Positions 8,544-17,509 are shown, numbered from the stretch's first letter. The stretch: 64,000 bases of DNA from Tritrichomonas musculus (GCA_039105265.1 JAPFFF010000019.1:2326501-2390500); one strand, 5' to 3'. A program made the numbers and translations. Notes: a model not told the origin generated them from the sequence alone.

Positions 8544-9741
8544 AAAAGGAATTTTCAAAAGGGTCATCATCACCGACAATTTCATTATGATAATTTTTTC
8601 CTGTTCGAAGATTTTTATCAATGACAGTCTCCAAATTATCGTCATCATCATCTTTTTTGTCATCTTTCCAAATATCACAGCTATTTGTGATTTCATTTTC
8701 GGTTCGATATTTTTGTCTTTTTTTCATTAATATTATCACAATAATAATGACCAAAATAACAAAGACAACAAGCGGTATCGACAAACATAAAATCAATTTT
8801 ATATTGGATTTTGATGATGTAGATTCCGCAAATAAATTTGCAAAAGAAGATTGAGAAAATAATAAAGAAAGAGAGAAGAAATTAGAATCAGAAGAAGAAG
8901 ATTGAAAAAAAATATCTTCCTTACAGGAGGACGTACATCGATATGTTGATTCCGAGAAAGGTTTCGATAAAGAAAATGAATTTGAGTCTTTGAGATTGTT
9001 TTGATACGATTTTGATTCCGAAAAGTTATTGGAAGAAGAAAAGATTCGAGAGTCTGAAAATTTATTGGATGGTATATTTTTGTCAGAATGTGAGAACTTG
9101 TCAGAATGTGAGAACTTGTCAGATTGTGAGAATTTGTCAGAATGTGAGAATTTATTGGATGGTGTAAATTTGTCAGATTGTGAGAACTTGGCAGATTGTG
9201 TAAATTTGTCAGATTGTGAGAACTTGGCAGATTGTGAAAATTCGTAAGAGGGAGTGCTTGTTTTTATCGGTAAAACATAAGGAATATAATAAATTCCGAC
9301 AATAGATAAAGGCTTTTTATTTCTTGTCCTGATCCATATATTATATTCTCCAGGATAATATAAAAGGTGAGAAACCCAAAAAGGAGATGCAGGATATGGA
9401 CTTCTTTCATGAAACGAAACACCAATTTGACCAGAGATATCGGATTCTAAAACGAGATCTCCTTCCCCATAGTCTTCATAATTTGATACTCCAAGGAACC
9501 AAATTTTTGATGCAGAAATTTTTCCGACAAATACACTATATTCCCTTACATTTGGATCGACAGGAATAATCCATGCTGAATTTACATAATTTGTGTTTTG
9601 AAAACCGTAATCATTCCACAATATATCAAAAGCGTAAAATTCAGTATATGGAATAAATTTTGTTTCGGGTGGAGCATTTTCTGGCCAATGCTCTGGAGGA
9701 CCAAATTTGCTGACGGTCTGAAGGATTGTGAAAATCAACAT
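8524..9741 (-). CDS. Type I membrane surface protein with F-S-x-S repeats
   Basis: 405 residues. A short hydrophobic N-terminus (MLIFTILQTV) may serve as a signal. The ectodomain (about 15-160) has many aromatic residues and a beta-sandwich look (YGEGDLVLESD, PGEYNIWIRTRNKKPL). Then a six-residue repeat of the form F-S-x-S-x-K (about 165-235), a Ser-rich stalk with two cysteines (about 275), one strong membrane helix (about 321-345; LVVFVILVIIIVIIL) and an acidic cytoplasmic tail. F-S-x-S stalks are typical of trichomonad surface proteins, so this looks like a captured host adhesin or a virion receptor-binding protein. It is driven from the triplicated promoter region 9746-9969. Confidence 0.75.
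   Translation of the reverse strand: MLIFTILQTVSKFGPPEHWPENAPPETKFIPYTEFYAFDILWNDYGFQNTNYVNSAWIIPVDPNVREYSVFVGKISASKIWFLGVSNYEDYGEGDLVLESDISGQIGVSFHERSPYPASPFWVSHLLYYPGEYNIWIRTRNKKPLSIVGIYYIPYVLPIKTSTPSYEFSQSAKFSQSDKFTQSAKFSQSDKFTPSNKFSHSDKFSQSDKFSHSDKFSHSDKNIPSNKFSDSRIFSSSNNFSESKSYQNNLKDSNSFSLSKPFSESTYRCTSSCKEDIFFQSSSSDSNFFSLSLLFSQSSFANLFAESTSSKSNIKLILCLSIPLVVFVILVIIIVIILMKKRQKYRTENEITNSCDIWKDDKKDDDDDNLETVIDKNLRTGKNYHNEIVGDDDPFENSFFTDSTS
9070..9247. repeat. 18-bp tandem repeat coding F-S-x-S-x-K
   Basis: About ten 18-base units (plus-strand form TTGTCAGATTGTGAGAAC with variants) lie inside the surface-protein gene and encode the stalk on the minus strand. Units differ at a few fixed positions, so copies probably expand and shrink by slippage. 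The open frame seen on the plus strand here is a by-product of the repeat. Confidence 0.85.
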
Positions 9742-9745
9742 TTTT

Positions 9746-9969
9746 GAAAAGTGATGTATTCTGGACGATTTTACGTTTTATCTTTTTTTTTGTGATTCGT
9801 CAAGGTGAAATTTCTTTATTGAAAAGTGATGTATTCTGGACGATTTTACGTTTTATCTTTTTTTTGTGATTCGTCAAGGTGAAATTTCTTTATTGAAAAG
9901 TGATGTGTTCTGGACGATTTTACGTTTTATCTTTTTTTTTGTGATTCGTCAAGGCGAAATCTCTTTATT
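9746..9969 (-). promoter_or_regulatory. Triplicated 75-bp promoter unit
   Basis: Three tandem copies (9746-9820, 9821-9894, 9895-9969) lie upstream of the surface-protein gene. Read on the minus strand each holds the element-M motif CTTGACGAATCACAAAA (9791-9804, 9865-9878, 9940-9953) and a TCACTTTT initiator, about 35 bases apart. The plus-strand gene at 10003 has its own TTTCACTTTTTATTTT initiator just to the right. Multiplying the promoter could raise expression of the surface protein. Confidence 0.7.
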
Positions 9970-10002
9970 GATATCTAAGAACATTTCACTTTTTATTTTG
10001 GA

Positions 10003-10443
10003 ATGGATTCTTCCTATACCCCAGCTTCAACAATAGAGAAGATTTCATTCATCAAGGAACTCAAAAAAATATGTGATGACATCTTGAATGAATATCAAGA
10101 ATTTCGAAATTTGAGTCAGGAATGTTGGGAAATATCAAGTTTGATTCCAGCAAAGAAACAAGAGATTCTTGATCTATCAGCCAAAAATGTTGAGCCTTTT
10201 CATGATGATGAACAAAAAGCTTTATATGAACTTCAGCATAAAAATCAAGAACTGACCAAACTTCGAGAAGATGTCGAAAAAGCAATGAAAAAATGCAAGG
10301 AACAAAGACAAAAAATTGACAGGACATATCAATGGCCTTTGGGAAAAATTATTAGCAAATTACATTCTTATGATTATTTGAAATACTCTCAGATTTTGCA
10401 AACTTATTATCTCCCTATTTTTGGTGATTGGGATCCTAAATAA
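10003..10443 (+). CDS. Coiled-coil protein
   Basis: 146 residues: one long coiled coil (about 15-110; heptads through LREDVEKAMKKCKEQRQKI) and an aromatic C-terminus (YDYLKYSQILQTYYLPIFGD). A TCACTTTTT initiator lies 14 bases before the ATG. It is one of a dozen small coiled-coil genes scattered over element M. No family recognised; tegument-like or scaffold roles are possible. Confidence 0.6.
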   Translation: MDSSYTPASTIEKISFIKELKKICDDILNEYQEFRNLSQECWEISSLIPAKKQEILDLSAKNVEPFHDDEQKALYELQHKNQELTKLREDVEKAMKKCKEQRQKIDRTYQWPLGKIISKLHSYDYLKYSQILQTYYLPIFGDWDPK

Positions 10444-10504
10444 AAAAATTTTTTTCAATATTTTATCTACCTCTATTTTCTTTATTTTGCTTAAAAAAAT
10501 ATTA

Positions 10505-10906
10505 ATGACTAAATTTATGTTTCAAACAGGTCAATTTAAATTTAAACCTCATCTACGTGGGGATCTCTTAGATGATTTACAGGATGTAGCTGCAGAAGCT
10601 GATTATTTTACGGTATCTCCTGATAAATTAGAAATGAATGATATAGCCTTTAATTGGCTATCTGGAGATGTTAATAAAAATTTAGTTAAAATAATGAAAA
10701 AATTACGAAGACATAGGGTAAGACTTACTGGACAATTTCTTGTCGTTATCAAAGGCTCAAATGGAAAAATGGCTTTGTATAAATATTTACCAAAATATTG
10801 TTCGGTTAGAGCAGTGAGAGGATATTTTAGAATCGTTAGAGTTTATCCATTAAACGGCTCAAGAAAAGTGAATCATCCTCATAATTATGTAGTTTTGAGT
10901 CCATAA
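10505..10906 (+). CDS. Small unknown protein, HRxRLTG family
   Basis: 133 residues from the ATG at 10505; the frame is open further left but has no ATG there. The core NLVKIMKKLRRHRVRLTGQF followed by LVVIKGSNGKM matches 11543-11935 (AKKHKLILTGEILGVRIPLK). It belongs to the seven-member family of element M. The rest is strand-rich and basic. The role is unknown. Confidence 0.6.
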   Translation: MTKFMFQTGQFKFKPHLRGDLLDDLQDVAAEADYFTVSPDKLEMNDIAFNWLSGDVNKNLVKIMKKLRRHRVRLTGQFLVVIKGSNGKMALYKYLPKYCSVRAVRGYFRIVRVYPLNGSRKVNHPHNYVVLSP

Positions 10907-10944
10907 AGAAAAAAAATATATTTGAGAAAAAATTTTTAGTTTAT

Positions 10945-11172
10945 TTACTTAGATCGAATTATGAATTTTGTTAAAATCATGATTGTCACAGTATATAAAG
11001 CAAGAATCCGAAAATCATTTTGAGTAAATGCTCCGTTAAAAATTTCAAAATTTTTCTTTTGATTCTTATCTTCGACATGAATGAATTCTACATTAGGATT
11101 TGATGAGAGATGATTTTCTAAGTCATCAATTCTGCGTCGAATTTCGGCGAGTCTTTCTTGAACAAAACACAT
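10945..11172 (-). CDS. Tail-anchored small coiled-coil protein
   Basis: 75 residues: a short coiled coil (about 5-22; RLAEIRRRIDDLENHL), a charged linker, and a C-terminal hydrophobic helix (about 53-70; ILALYTVTIMILTKFII) closed by RSK. This is the form of a tail-anchored membrane protein. The minus-strand leader has a TCACTTTTTT initiator directly before the ATG. It is divergent from the gene at 11281. Confidence 0.6.
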   Translation of the reverse strand: MCFVQERLAEIRRRIDDLENHLSSNPNVEFIHVEDKNQKKNFEIFNGAFTQNDFRILALYTVTIMILTKFIIRSK

Positions 11173-11280
11173 TTTAAAAAAGTGATGTTATTTATCTTAT
11201 CATTGTCTCAGAATCGACTTGACAAGCCACGTATTTTTTGTTTGAGATATTTATTTATATCACTTTCTTTTTTGAGGAAT

Positions 11281-11532
11281 ATGTCATCTTGGCAAGCAAC
11301 AGCAAGTTATTACTTAAGAATAGGAAAATCATATCATGAAGCTCTCCGAGAAACTTTGAAAGATTGGCAGGAAGATTTTGAATGTAATGAATTTTCTATA
11401 CAATGGACTTTCCTAGAACATCCTTATATCTCAGCTAAAGAAATGATGAAAAAAAGAGAAAGATATTGTGAAAAAAGAACAAAGCTTCAAGATGCTTTAA
11501 TTTCGATAAGACTTCAATTACTAGATTACTAA
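11281..11532 (+). CDS. Small helical unknown protein
   Basis: 83 residues from the ATG at 11281. A CTTGACAAG motif near 11218 and a TCACTTTC initiator at 11260 lie upstream, matching other M promoters. The protein is helical and charged (KEMMKKRERYCEKRTKL), with an aromatic N-terminal half. No family recognised. Confidence 0.55.
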   Translation: MSSWQATASYYLRIGKSYHEALRETLKDWQEDFECNEFSIQWTFLEHPYISAKEMMKKRERYCEKRTKLQDALISIRLQLLDY

Positions 11533-11542
11533 ACACTTTTTT

Positions 11543-11935
11543 TTATTTTGAACTTCCAATTTGAAAATCATAATCTGTCATTTTTAATTCATTTTTTGAT
11601 ATTGTTATTTTTGTTTTGATCTTTTTTTCATTCACAGCAATAGGCTCGCCATCCTTTAAAGGTATGCGAACTCCTAAGATTTCTCCTGTCAGAATCAATT
11701 TATGTTTTTTAGCATATTTTATCATTTCTTTTATATCATCGATTAAAGAGTCTGTATACATTAAATCATATAATAAAAATGGATAAAAATAAGATGTATT
11801 ATCTTCTGTTATGACACAAAAATGGGTCCCCTCACATTTTGGTAAATCTTTACCCTCAGGAATTTTTTTATTAAAATGAACATCAAACTTTAAAGTACTA
11901 AATACTTCTTGTTTTGGAATAATTTTTTTACTCAT
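11543..11935 (-). CDS. Small unknown protein, HKLILTG family
   Basis: 130 residues from the ATG at 11935. The conserved core is IKEMIKYAKKHKLILTGEIL followed by GVRIPLKDGEP, the clearest version of the M family motif: a helix ending in basic residues, then a strand with T-G and a hydrophobic strand leading to L-K-x-G. It starts seven bases after the end of the polymerase gene, on the same strand, so both may share a transcript. Confidence 0.65.
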   Translation of the reverse strand: MSKKIIPKQEVFSTLKFDVHFNKKIPEGKDLPKCEGTHFCVITEDNTSYFYPFLLYDLMYTDSLIDDIKEMIKYAKKHKLILTGEILGVRIPLKDGEPIAVNEKKIKTKITISKNELKMTDYDFQIGSSK

Positions 11936-11941
11936 CACTAT

Positions 11942-14900
11942 TTATTCAAAATCAAAATATTCTAAAGCATCTGCTTTTTCATAAGTTGTCGAAATTCGTC
12001 TTTTGAATACGTCAAGAGTAGAGACGGTCATGTTTTTATTGAGCGAGAATCTTGGTTGTCCTTTCGTTAGGTCAAAAGTTTCTTGAGATCCATTATAGAT
12101 TGCTTCATAAACTTTCATAACATCTCCTCCAAATTTCTCTTCGGCAAGAGCTAATATTGAATTTAAAGTAAGTCCTTTTCCTCGGATAACATAGTCGATT
12201 TCTCCTGTTGAGTCAGTGATTTTCATGACATACATTTTCTTCATCAAGAAATATGATTCAATAGCCCAAGGGTCTTCATCATGACCAGAAATTGGTTTGA
12301 AATCACAATGGAATTGTCCTAACTGACTTCCTATTAACTTTCGATGATATTTTTTCTCGAATTGATTTTCTAGACATGGCAAATCATCTTTTTCTATCAT
12401 GAATGAGTCAGTATCTTGATAATAAATTCGACAGCCACAATCATATGCTAAACACATGACTTCGTTCATGATTCTTTTTGACATAGACAAGACTTGTATA
12501 CCCATCAAAGAAAAATTAAAATGTTTATCGATAGGCTTCAGGGTCTTTATTTGATGAATAGCTTTTGAGAATGGAGAATGTGATAATTCGATATCTTCAA
12601 CAATTTTATTGTAGTTTTTCATCCAAAATCTTTCGAGTGTTTGATCATCTTGGAAATATTTTAAGTCCTTTTCATGAGGCCTCTCTATCGTCTTTCCATA
12701 ACAAGAATTCATAATGAGTTTATAAATTTGCTCCAAAGGATTTTTCTCTTTTTGATATTCTAATCTTTTGTCGAAAATTTTTCGAATTTCTTTTTGGATT
12801 GAGAAATCTTTTTGTCCTTTCCAATAATATCCTTTGACAATATCGAAATCGATTTTTTGGAAATTTATTAAATCTTCAAGAGTAATATTATCAACAGTCA
12901 TACGAAGAGGTTCAGAGATATGGTCATCATTGAGATTTCCATTTTTTGTCTTTTGAACTATCAAAGGAAATGGATAATGTTTATGAACTTTTGAAATAAT
13001 TATTTCGACAACATAAGCACTACAATTGGATAAAAACTCCATATTTTTTTCGTTTGGTTTGAGTATTCTTGGAATCCCTTCAACAGTATATAATCTTGCC
13101 ATAGCAGATGGATAAAGGCTTTTTGCATCAAAATCATAGAGTTCATTTTTGATATGCCATTTTTTATTCCAGGCCGTCATGCATCTTCCACCATATATTG
13201 CTCCAGACAAGAATTTTCGAACAACTCCTCCAACTTCAAAGAGATTATGATTATAAAAGACTTTTTGATTAAAAACTTCATTTGCTAAAGAGGATATAGA
13301 AACAAAATTAAATGGATTAATATTAAAATCTTTTTTGAATCCTTCACAAAATTTATTGAAGCCGAGTCGAAGGATATTAACATCTTGATTACAATAAAAA
13401 ATTGCATATTTCCACATATCAAATTCGTCAGTCGATTTTCGACATCCAGGAATCGAATCAATATTTAGATTAAACAAATATTTGTCATGATCAGTCCAAG
13501 TTTGGTCTTCTTTTAATCCTGCTTCTGATATTTTTCCAATTCCTTTTTCTAGACGATCTAATGTATAATATTTATATGGAAAGATTTCTTTCATAACATC
13601 ATCTAACTTAAACATTTTTGGAATATCTTTAAGTTTGCAAGATAAGATTGGAACAGTATCTTTCAACGTAATTTTTTTGCCTTTGTATTGGATTGTAGAT
13701 TTCAATATTGAATTCCCTCTTGGAGTCGAATTTGATATTCCAAATGAAGCAAGGAAGCGAATATCATATGATAAATTATGGAAATAAACTATCGATTCAG
13801 TAGGTAAAAAATCTAATAAAGATATATTACAAGTTTTTCCTTTGAAGACTTTTTGAAAAACTCCATTTTGAGAGTGAAGAACACATAGATATGGTACATG
13901 AATTTTTCCACTTGTATCAGCCTCAAAATCAGCATACCAAATTGTCGGGTCATATTTTTTTCCAGGTTTTTTCTTGAGATCATTTGGAGTAAAATTTTTT
14001 GGCTGAATGAGTTTTGTACAATAATCAGGATTATAATCTAAATCAAGATTTTCATCATCAATTTCATTATAGAAAACAGTATTTAATATCTTATATTCTC
14101 CATATGTTATTGGATGAAAACATCTTTGTTCAAATAAAGTTCGGACCAAATTAGATGATGAAATAAATGTTATTCCTTTTGTAAAATGACCTTTCCCTTT
14201 TGAGACTCGATATTCTTTATTAAATTTTGAAGCATCATTTATGTTTCTCCAATTTTTTGCATAATAAGATGTTATTGGAGTTTTCTCTTCAATGAAATAA
14301 TGTTTTTGATAAACATTGAAATGATGAGTTCTGTTGGGAGGAGCATCAGCAATTCCTAAATAATTTTTTCGAACTCCATTTTTTTGGGAGCGAACTTGTC
14401 TTTTTTTATTTTTTCCTGTTGCTTGTTCATCAATAAATGATAAATCAATATGAATCCCAAATTCAACACAAAGCTGATTTAAATTATTTTGAGATAAGAA
14501 ACGATTATTGATTCGAAGGCGAATTTGATTCAAAGTAGATTCGTCATATAATCCTGTTTGAGCAAGAGCATAAACAAAGCAGCAATCATCAAATTGTTTT
14601 CGTACTTTTCCATTTTTATCTAAAGATGAGAAAATTTGGAGACGCTCAAGATATTTTTTTATTGGTTTTGGAACGTCAGAATCGACTAAAAATAAAAAGA
14701 ATTCCCCTCCGATAGTTTGATAATACTCTTTTACATTATATATTCGAGAGAATTTCAAGGAAGAAAATAAAGACCAATCTGGTAATTCATTCAATTCTCT
14801 TTTATAAAAATATTCTGCTGGTCTTTCGTCCATCTGAAATAGAAAGTTTTGTTCAGTTAAATTTTCCATTAACTTATTAAAAATCTGAGGAGTAAAAGGT

Positions 14901-15301
14901 AGGGAATGCCATTCTGTTCCGACAGCAAAAGATATTTTATATTCATTGGAAGCTGCATGTAAAGATAAGACATTTTGGAAAAAATCCTTGAGTGGTTCAA
15001 AGATTCTTTCTCGTCCATATTCTGACAAAATATCAAAATCAATTTGCCAGTTTGTTGGTGATTTATATAATTTTCTCATAAATCTTTGAACAATATCTTC
15101 TTGTCTTTGATTTTGACGATTTTGAAGCCATTTGAGATAAGATAATCTTTTATGATGAGAAGGTAAAGACCAATCATCTTGTGCGTGATGAAGTTGAGAT
15201 AATCTTTTTGCATTTCGCAGAAAATATGTATCTGAATCAACATATCTATCTAAAGGCCGAGGTGGCGGTGGGGGAGGTAATACAGCGTTATTATACTGCA
15301 T
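11942..15301 (-). CDS. polB: Protein-primed family B DNA polymerase
   Basis: 1119 residues. A proline-run N-terminus leads into a region around 240-290 (DDCCFVYALAQTGLYDES) equivalent to the N-terminal domain of many Polinton polymerases. Exonuclease motifs: YADFEAD (about 458), HNLSYDIRF (about 505) and YCNQDVNIL (about 640). Polymerase motif A is DFDAKSLYPSAM (about 722), B is NSCYGK (about 860), C is YQDTDS (about 963). It lacks the HNH insert present in the C polymerase. It would copy the element genome by terminal-protein priming. The minus-strand leader carries CTTGACGACAC (15324-15334) and a TTCACT initiator. It looks whole. Confidence 0.93.
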   Translation of the reverse strand: MQYNNAVLPPPPPPRPLDRYVDSDTYFLRNAKRLSQLHHAQDDWSLPSHHKRLSYLKWLQNRQNQRQEDIVQRFMRKLYKSPTNWQIDFDILSEYGRERIFEPLKDFFQNVLSLHAASNEYKISFAVGTEWHSLPFTPQIFNKLMENLTEQNFLFQMDERPAEYFYKRELNELPDWSLFSSLKFSRIYNVKEYYQTIGGEFFLFLVDSDVPKPIKKYLERLQIFSSLDKNGKVRKQFDDCCFVYALAQTGLYDESTLNQIRLRINNRFLSQNNLNQLCVEFGIHIDLSFIDEQATGKNKKRQVRSQKNGVRKNYLGIADAPPNRTHHFNVYQKHYFIEEKTPITSYYAKNWRNINDASKFNKEYRVSKGKGHFTKGITFISSSNLVRTLFEQRCFHPITYGEYKILNTVFYNEIDDENLDLDYNPDYCTKLIQPKNFTPNDLKKKPGKKYDPTIWYADFEADTSGKIHVPYLCVLHSQNGVFQKVFKGKTCNISLLDFLPTESIVYFHNLSYDIRFLASFGISNSTPRGNSILKSTIQYKGKKITLKDTVPILSCKLKDIPKMFKLDDVMKEIFPYKYYTLDRLEKGIGKISEAGLKEDQTWTDHDKYLFNLNIDSIPGCRKSTDEFDMWKYAIFYCNQDVNILRLGFNKFCEGFKKDFNINPFNFVSISSLANEVFNQKVFYNHNLFEVGGVVRKFLSGAIYGGRCMTAWNKKWHIKNELYDFDAKSLYPSAMARLYTVEGIPRILKPNEKNMEFLSNCSAYVVEIIISKVHKHYPFPLIVQKTKNGNLNDDHISEPLRMTVDNITLEDLINFQKIDFDIVKGYYWKGQKDFSIQKEIRKIFDKRLEYQKEKNPLEQIYKLIMNSCYGKTIERPHEKDLKYFQDDQTLERFWMKNYNKIVEDIELSHSPFSKAIHQIKTLKPIDKHFNFSLMGIQVLSMSKRIMNEVMCLAYDCGCRIYYQDTDSFMIEKDDLPCLENQFEKKYHRKLIGSQLGQFHCDFKPISGHDEDPWAIESYFLMKKMYVMKITDSTGEIDYVIRGKGLTLNSILALAEEKFGGDVMKVYEAIYNGSQETFDLTKGQPRFSLNKNMTVSTLDVFKRRISTTYEKADALEYFDFE

Positions 15302-15370
15302 AATATTTTAGTGAAGTTAAAGAGTGTCGTCAAGTATAATTAATCATTTTTTTTTGTGTATCGACAAATA

Positions 15371-15628
15371 ATGAATACCTTACTAGAATTATCTCAAAAT
15401 GTCGAAAAATATTTTTCATCAACAGACGAAGATGAAAAAGAACTTTTGGTCCAAAAAACAAAAAAAATAATTTCTGAAACTGAAAAACCGAACTTTATTA
15501 AAAAATGTCTTGAAGACTCAAATGATGACGATTATATGGATAATATCAAGACTTATATTAGGATGAAGGAACATGAAGAAAAGACAAAGATAGTTAAAGA
15601 AGAAGGTAAAATATATTTATTTATTTAA
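15371..15628 (+). CDS. Small acidic helical protein, YFSSTDE family (1 of 3)
   Basis: 85 residues. VEKYFSSTDEDEKELLVQKT, then FIKKCLEDSNDDDYMDNIKTY, matches the next gene nearly end to end (IKYFSTTDEEEKAYWIEKT, FIQECLLDPNEETFMENIRQY) and, more weakly, 27952-28197. The start at 15371 aligns with the neighbour. It is divergent from the polymerase gene. No known domain. Confidence 0.65.
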   Translation: MNTLLELSQNVEKYFSSTDEDEKELLVQKTKKIISETEKPNFIKKCLEDSNDDDYMDNIKTYIRMKEHEEKTKIVKEEGKIYLFI

Positions 15629-15640
15629 ATAAAAAAAATA

Positions 15641-15868
15641 ATGAACCCATATAAAGAAATTTATCATTATGTAATAAAATATTTTTCAACAACTGATGAA
15701 GAGGAAAAAGCTTATTGGATTGAAAAAACAATCGATATATTATATGATATAGAAGATGATGAATTCATTCAAGAATGTTTATTAGATCCTAATGAAGAAA
15801 CTTTTATGGAAAATATTAGACAATATGCATATGTAAAAAATAATATCAAAAAGATTTGGTTAGATTAG
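15641..15868 (+). CDS. Small acidic helical protein, YFSTTDE family (2 of 3)
   Basis: 75 residues, tandem paralogue of 15371-15628 with 12 bases between them, so probably one transcript. Same helical, acidic profile; it lacks the lysine-rich tail of its neighbour. Function unknown. Confidence 0.65.
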   Translation: MNPYKEIYHYVIKYFSTTDEEEKAYWIEKTIDILYDIEDDEFIQECLLDPNEETFMENIRQYAYVKNNIKKIWLD

Positions 15869-15869
15869 A

Positions 15870-15891
15870 CTTGACGAGGAACAAAAATATT
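15870..15891 (+). promoter_or_regulatory. Element-M promoter motif before the kinase gene
   Basis: CTTGACGAGGAAC followed by AAAAATATT lies 30-51 bases before the kinase ATG; a TTCACTTAAA initiator directly precedes the ATG. This is the best-preserved example of a motif that recurs before at least ten M genes, always in gene orientation. Confidence 0.7.
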
Positions 15892-15920
15892 CCTCAAAGG
15901 AGATTATCAATTCACTTAAA

Positions 15921-16709
15921 ATGTTTGATTCTATGATTAGCGAAATCGATATTCCAAGACATATTGATGGATTTTTGATTATGAAAAAATTTCAAGACGG
16001 AGGATTTTCTACATTATATCATGCCTTCAGAAATGCTGAATGTTTTGTTTGTAAAGCTATCAAAAAGGAAAAATATATTGGAAAAGAAATCGAAATCCAA
16101 AAATCTTTGACTCATGATAACATTGAAGAAATAATTCATCATTGTGAAGATTCCAAAAATATCTATATTTTCACAAAACTTGAAGATGAGAGTTTAGAAG
16201 AATATCTCGAAAAATTTGGAAGATTTGGAACAAACTATGAGTTCTTGGCAAAAATAATTATGCAACAAATTCTTGAAGCAATAAGATATGTTCATGCAAA
16301 AGGAATTTCTTTTTGTGATGTTAAGCCAGGAAATTTTTTGATGACTCGAAACCTCGAAATAAAATTGCATGATTTTGGATGTGCTGTCGAAAGTCAATCT
16401 GTTTCTGAAACTCGAGGAACTCCCTATTATTTAAGTCCTGAAGCTATTGACGCTTCCCAAAGTTATGATGGATTTGCTAGTGATATTTGGAGTTGTGGAG
16501 TTGTTTTATATCGTATGTTGACTGGAGAATTACCATATAAAAAAGCAAGAACTATGACTCAATTACGAGATTTGATTCATTCTGTCAAGTTTGAATTAGA
16601 TGATGAATTCTCTGCTTCCGCATCTGATTTATTATCAAAAATGACACAAAAAGATCCTACAAAAAGACCGACAGCAGAAGATGCTTTACATCATAATTGG
16701 TTTGAATAA
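15921..16709 (+). CDS. Serine/threonine protein kinase (CAMK-like)
   Basis: 262 residues, essentially one kinase domain. Glycine loop DGGFSTLYHA (about 26-35), ATP lysine in VCKAIKK (K45), catalytic loop FCDVKPGNF (D133, N138; the usual H-R before D is F-C), DFG (151-153), activation segment to GTPYYLSPEA, then SDIWSCGVVLYRML and a complete C-lobe ending PTKRPTAEDALHHNWF. All catalytic residues are present, so it is probably active; lack of the R in HRD suggests activity without activation-loop phosphorylation. It was probably captured from a trichomonad host, where such kinases are abundant. Kinases are unusual in Polinton-type elements. Confidence 0.9.
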   Translation: MFDSMISEIDIPRHIDGFLIMKKFQDGGFSTLYHAFRNAECFVCKAIKKEKYIGKEIEIQKSLTHDNIEEIIHHCEDSKNIYIFTKLEDESLEEYLEKFGRFGTNYEFLAKIIMQQILEAIRYVHAKGISFCDVKPGNFLMTRNLEIKLHDFGCAVESQSVSETRGTPYYLSPEAIDASQSYDGFASDIWSCGVVLYRMLTGELPYKKARTMTQLRDLIHSVKFELDDEFSASASDLLSKMTQKDPTKRPTAEDALHHNWFE

Positions 16710-16741
16710 AAAAATTTTTTTATCTTGAACAAAAAAAATAT

Positions 16742-16978
16742 ATGGCTTTTGGTGAATTTATGAAAAAATTAACAAATCCGAATGAACATATCGGAGCAAA
16801 TGCAGAAAGAGCAAAACAAATTCTGGCAAGGGCAAATGAACAAATTGATACGAACAGCATTCCTAAAATAAATAATATTCCAACTCCAAATAAGCTTCCA
16901 GAAGATTTACAAAAAATGAAAAACATCCTAATATCAAAAAACCGACCACCTCTTCAAACAAATAAATGGTTTAAATAA
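16742..16978 (+). CDS. Small MAFG-type protein
   Basis: 78 residues. It starts MAFGEFMKKL, very like the MAFGSFFKKL of 21958-22215 and reminiscent of the MGIGIFKKI start of the pVI/pX-like gene in C. The rest is different: a helix with alanines (NAERAKQILARANEQI) and a proline-rich basic tail. Possibly a minor virion protein with a membrane-active N-terminus; inference. Confidence 0.55.
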   Translation: MAFGEFMKKLTNPNEHIGANAERAKQILARANEQIDTNSIPKINNIPTPNKLPEDLQKMKNILISKNRPPLQTNKWFK

Positions 16979-16980
16979 TA

Positions 16981-17201
16981 AAGGTAAGAAAATTATGCCT
17001 TCTCAAAAAAGTTCATTTCTAGCCTCCGGTAAGGTGGCAAAAAAGTAAGAATTTCTGCCTTCTCAAAAAGTTCATCTACCTTCTCAAAAAGTTCATTTCT
17101 AGCCTCCGGTAGCATTGGCAAAAAAGTAAGAATTTCTGCCTCTCAAAAAGTGGGCGTGCCCTGTTAGGACATTCTCTCACTTCATCACTTCATTTATCAA
17201 A
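16981..17201 (+). promoter_or_regulatory. Repeat-rich promoter block, copy 1
   Basis: The leader is built of phrases GGCAAAAAAGTAAGAATT plus CTGCC, CTCAAAAAGTTCAT and TTCTAGCC(TC)CGGTA, ending AAAAGTGGGCGTGCCCTGTT, AGGACATTC and CTCACTTCATCACTTCATTT just before the ATG at 17202. The block recurs at 18230-18392 (plus) and 27010-27243 (minus), each before a coiled-coil gene. The doubled TCACTTCAT is a pair of trichomonad-type initiators. Confidence 0.75.
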
Positions 17202-17489
17202 ATGTTTGCTTGCGAAATGCTCATTCAAGAAGAACTTAGAAAAGGCTGTTCTAACATGCTTGCTTTGAAGAAAGTCAAAGTTTATTATAAGCGCGAGATA
17301 GAAAGTCTCAAGCAACTCATCAAAAAGAACGAGTATAAGTTTTTAGATCCAGACGATGAAACTGATATATACGAACTCCAAGATCGAGAAGTAGAATATC
17401 AAAAGAAATGGGAATTTCTAGATATTCAACTTAGAAAAGTCGAAAGGAAATTAAAATTGGAAAGAGAACTTTCTAAATTATCCTATTAA
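17202..17489 (+). CDS. Coiled-coil protein
   Basis: 95 residues, almost entirely coiled coil, lysine- and glutamate-rich (ESLKQLIKKNEYKF, then EYQKKWEFLDIQLRKVERKL). Promoter block copy 1 lies directly upstream. First of five small coiled-coil genes on the plus strand between 17.2 and 19.9 kb. Function unknown. Confidence 0.6.
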   Translation: MFACEMLIQEELRKGCSNMLALKKVKVYYKREIESLKQLIKKNEYKFLDPDDETDIYELQDREVEYQKKWEFLDIQLRKVERKLKLERELSKLSY

Positions 17490-17509
17490 ATTTTTAAGTC
17501 TTGAATAAA

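Noticed and set aside
9029-9247. Plus-strand open frame in the repeat of the surface-protein gene
   Set aside because: It is the antisense reading of an 18-base repeat that encodes the F-S-x-S stalk.
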